From assembly GCA_015039365.1 (NCBI GenBank), contig WION01000764.1, positions 1 to 20,540 of the forward strand: 20,540 bases of DNA, written 5' to 3'. Position numbers and translations under genes: made by a program. This DNA is from Amanita rubescens (lineage: Eukaryota; Basidiomycota; Agaricomycetes; Agaricales; Amanitaceae). A model generated the notes under the pieces. That model made no database searches, was not told the DNA's origin, and was given only the letters and a program-made list of their open reading frames with translations. Below are positions 18,234 through 20,540 of this stretch, piece after piece. How positions within the stretch are numbered: position 1 is the stretch's first letter; each line of letters begins with the position of its first letter.

Positions 18234-19939
18234 TTAGGATAAGCCTTGACGTCTAAGGCGCATATATGAGGAGAATAACGATCCAGAAGAAGCACAATCA
18301 CTCACTGCAAATGAATACGAGGTTATCATCAAGCTGGGGTAAAAAATGAGCAATTTTCCATATGAGAAACCCCTGCTGTAACTCACGGTACAGTTAAGGA
18401 TCCCAGAGGAGCCGGCGCAGCGAGAATTATCGCCGCAACAGTTATCGCAGAAACTACTACCCGTTAGTAGACTTGCGCATTGCAACAAACATGGGAACTG
18501 ACCCATCAAACTATGCAATCAGAACATGTATTTAGTCAAAATGACGGATATATGTGAAGGGAGGTTCTTACATGAAGTAATGCACAGTCCCATCTCGAAA
18601 AAAAGTAGTGAAAAGAGGAGGAATACGCCGAGCAGCATGAGGATTTATCTGGAAAATCGCGCGCCATCCTCTTACAGACAGGACTGTGCGTATTAGGTTC
18701 CACATTGTTAAAAGGAACAGAATAGCTTCAATGCCGTGGTTAGTAAAGAGCGCGCTTCTGCGAGTAATACGCACTGGACGTGATCAAATCGGGTATCCTA
18801 TCATCTCATGTGTTCAGCCCCGATATTGGAAGTGAATGAAGTTGCTTACCAGCCGAAAAGGACGCCTTGGGTATAAAATGTTGACATGATACAACCAGGC
18901 CAGGGGACACCAGGAAGAATGGAAATGACAAATGAGTTGCTGGTTCGTATTGCGGAGTATAACACTGCCTGTGTTTTCTTCAGGCAGTAGTACGACAACA
19001 GTAAAAAGACAAACGGTAAATTGGCCTAGACACAGTGTGAGTCCGAGGTTCCGAACAGAGAATTCTGTATGACGCACCAGCTAACAGTAAAAGAAGGATT
19101 ATTAGAACTTCGCAACACGATTAGCACATGAATAATCGCTAAACAGCATTCATTCACCTCCATGACTCCTATTATAAAGGGCATGTACTCGTAACATGAG
19201 AATTACATTTGAAAGAGTTGAGAAAATGAGGGGACCTCCGCTGTGGACCGTTAACCTGTTAAGCCCCATATAGTAATACAAGTCACGCACAAGGTAAGCA
19301 AGAAAAAATAGTGGCGGCAGCTTCTTAAACCGTCAAGCACGGAGTTACCACCAGGGTCGAACCTGACTTACGTCTTCAAGTGCACCATGTTAGACCTCGA
19401 GATACGACAAAGCAGTAATCCATACCTGAAGAGAGTTCGACGTTCTTGTTAAGACTACAAAGACATCTCAGCGGCAATTCCGAAATCACCAAGCGACCGA
19501 CCAAAAACCGTAAATCTATATTCTACAGTCAGTCGGAGTAAATGAATTGATTGAAATGCATAGCTTACGCAAGATTGGCCAGCCCATAATACCGAAGGAA
19601 TAAGTAAACGATTTTCGGCAAGGACCACTTTGCCCTGCACAACTTTCGAGTTCATTTGCGGGACAAATTCGAACGATTTTACCTCCATATATACGTAATC
19701 TCCAAGTTTCAGTCAAACATGTGTTGGAAAGCGAACCATTGTCAGCTTACTTCACGTCCCGAAGTTATAATAATGTCGTAGACCAATACAGTGAATGCGG
19801 CCACTGCATTGATTGTATTCAGAGCACGAGGCAAAGAAGAGTTAAGCTGAAGCTCACCAGTCCCATAATTTGCTGTCCAGGCCAATCGGAGATCGTCAAT
19901 TAACGCCTCCGACAGAGAGTCGTCTGAGGGAACGCTCAT
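18234..19939 (-). CDS. DUF6533-family multi-pass membrane protein (14 exons)
   Basis: Reconstructed exons: 19858-19939, 19751-19803, 19683-19699, 19569-19634, 19372-19425, 19291-19320, 19158-19240, 19015-19064, 18850-18968, 18775-18797, 18572-18725, 18503-18510, 18387-18453, 18234-18300. They join in frame to 873 nt, or 290 aa, typical for this agaricomycete family. Signature features in order: VAAFTVLVYDIIITSGREI then YIWRAKWSLPK (the DUF6533 core, residues ~28-58), ILMLRVHALYNRS (TM3 end), LPGVPWPGC, FGWIPDLITSTILFLLTMW, FFRDGTVHYF, and ILAAPAPLGS. About seven hydrophobic segments are present. Introns are mostly 46-61 nt; those at 19426-19568 (143 nt), 19065-19157 (93 nt) and 18301-18386 (86 nt) are longer. 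The 8-nt exon 12 and the last acceptor are the least certain parts; using the acceptor 4 nt earlier would end the protein almost at once. Function is unknown; family members are plasma-membrane-like proteins with no settled role. Confidence 0.82.
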
Positions 19940-20385
19940 GGTTGAGTCCCACGTTCAAGTCCGCACTCTTATAGCCAGCATCCCTGATTTGGGCAGAATT
20001 CGCAAACAGCATGTCAAGCCTCGGAATGTTCCGAATGCCTACTGTGGATCGCTGTTCCTTGATAGGGCACGGGAATGATGAAGCCGTCATCATATTCCGA
20101 CTCTGTCGAGGAATGCATCGACGGCGCCCACTCACTTCACGAGCTTCATTCAGCGGGTTAAGCGGGTCTTGCCAGACGCTAAGTTCGGAGACGGGCAAAA
20201 ATTGGCACTGCCGTATCAAGGAGCGAAGACGTGAAAACAGACAAGATTGGCACGGAGTGGTAGAGGACAGAATTAGACACTATTATACAGCGTTCCGTAA
20301 CATCACCTGTCGAAACACTTTCAAGGCCCGGCCAGCGATCCCCGCATCCAGGAGCCCGCCAAGCAGTTTGAACTTTGCGGACTGA
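19896..20385 (-). other. Possible exons of an unidentified minus-strand gene
   Basis: A segment just after a good acceptor (TTTTCTCAG, near 20386-20394) reads SAKFKLLGGLLDAGIAGRAL and then KVFRQ, and ends at a donor-like CAG|GTGATG. Further on, a frame from about 20210 to the TGA at 19896 reads QFLPVSELSVWQDPLNPLNE, with a strong internal donor GAA|GTGAGT. These look protein-like but I cannot join them reliably or name a family. The 3' part overlaps the DUF6533 promoter and first exon, which argues against the whole frame being coding. The 20386-20540 end has no other signal. Confidence 0.25.
19967..19973 (-). promoter_or_regulatory. TATA-like element before the DUF6533 gene
   Basis: CTATAAGA-type sequence (TATAAGA) on the minus strand about 30 nt before the ATG at 19939. 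If used, the transcript would start very close to the start codon, so it is only a candidate. Confidence 0.35.
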
Positions 20386-20540
20386 GAAAATGAAAGGCAG
20401 TGAAAAATGAGTAAGGCTGCCAGTTTTTCATCACGCCTATCAAATCTTGACGACCTGAGGAACGCTATATGTACGAGGACATCGGTTCTGGTGTTCCAGA
20501 GACCTAAACTAGGTGTAACTCAATCATCGTCCGACGTCGT

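Noticed and set aside
19335..19365. GGTTCGACCC resembling a tRNA B box (minus strand)
   Set aside because: There is no matching A box or cloverleaf around it, and it sits in an intron of the DUF6533 gene.

Overview
The window looks like nuclear DNA of a basidiomycete fungus, most likely a mushroom-forming agaricomycete. Genes are split by many short introns (about 46-63 nt, GT...AG, usually with a CTAAC/CTGAC-like branch site near the 3' end). The gene families also fit: six-bladed tectonin lectins, a DUF6533 seven-helix membrane protein, a GDSG-type S1-like peptidase, and a fungal FolB protein with two tandem domains. No rRNA, tRNA, CRISPR or complete transposon was recognised.

Layout, left to right. 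(1) 1-417 (+): 3' end of a trypsin-like serine peptidase gene cut by the window edge. (2) 722-1545 (-): two-exon dihydroneopterin aldolase with tandem FolB domains. (3) 1700-2711 (-): six-exon triosephosphate isomerase, complete at 250 aa. (4) 3447-4433 (-): proline-rich protein with a signal-peptide-like N-terminus and two C-terminal C2H2 zinc fingers, preceded by a TATA box. (5) 4540-7638: about 3 kb with no convincing gene but a diverged tandem duplication and a recurring 13-mer. (6) 7639-10434 (-): intronless coding region for a 931-aa MgtA-type Mg2+ P-type ATPase, with a likely 5'UTR intron. (7) 12171-13496 (+): six-exon lipase whose frame is lost exactly at the nucleophile-elbow intron, with a C-terminal run of four 11-residue repeats. 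(8) 13497-15150: gene-poor, with a GC-rich duplication. (9) 15150-17930 (+): tandem duplication carrying two tectonin lectin genes, each with matched promoter, 5'UTR intron and 3' flank. (10) 18234-19939 (-): reconstructed 14-exon DUF6533 membrane-protein gene. (11) 19940-20540: a TATA box and possible exons of another minus-strand gene.

The genes do not form an obvious pathway cluster. TPI and FolB are housekeeping enzymes. The ATPase handles Mg2+. The tectonins are probably cytoplasmic defence lectins. The lipase and zinc-finger protein are lineage-specific accessory genes. The most notable points are the tectonin paralogues with a block-wise Asn-to-His change in consecutive blades, the broken lipase with an apolipoprotein-like 11-mer tail, the apparently secreted zinc-finger protein, the intronless bacterial-type Mg2+ pump, and a 38-40 bp sequence block shared by the upstream regions of the TPI and Mg2+-ATPase genes. 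Exon structures were worked out by hand from splice sites, frame continuity and family resemblance; no alignment or database search was run.
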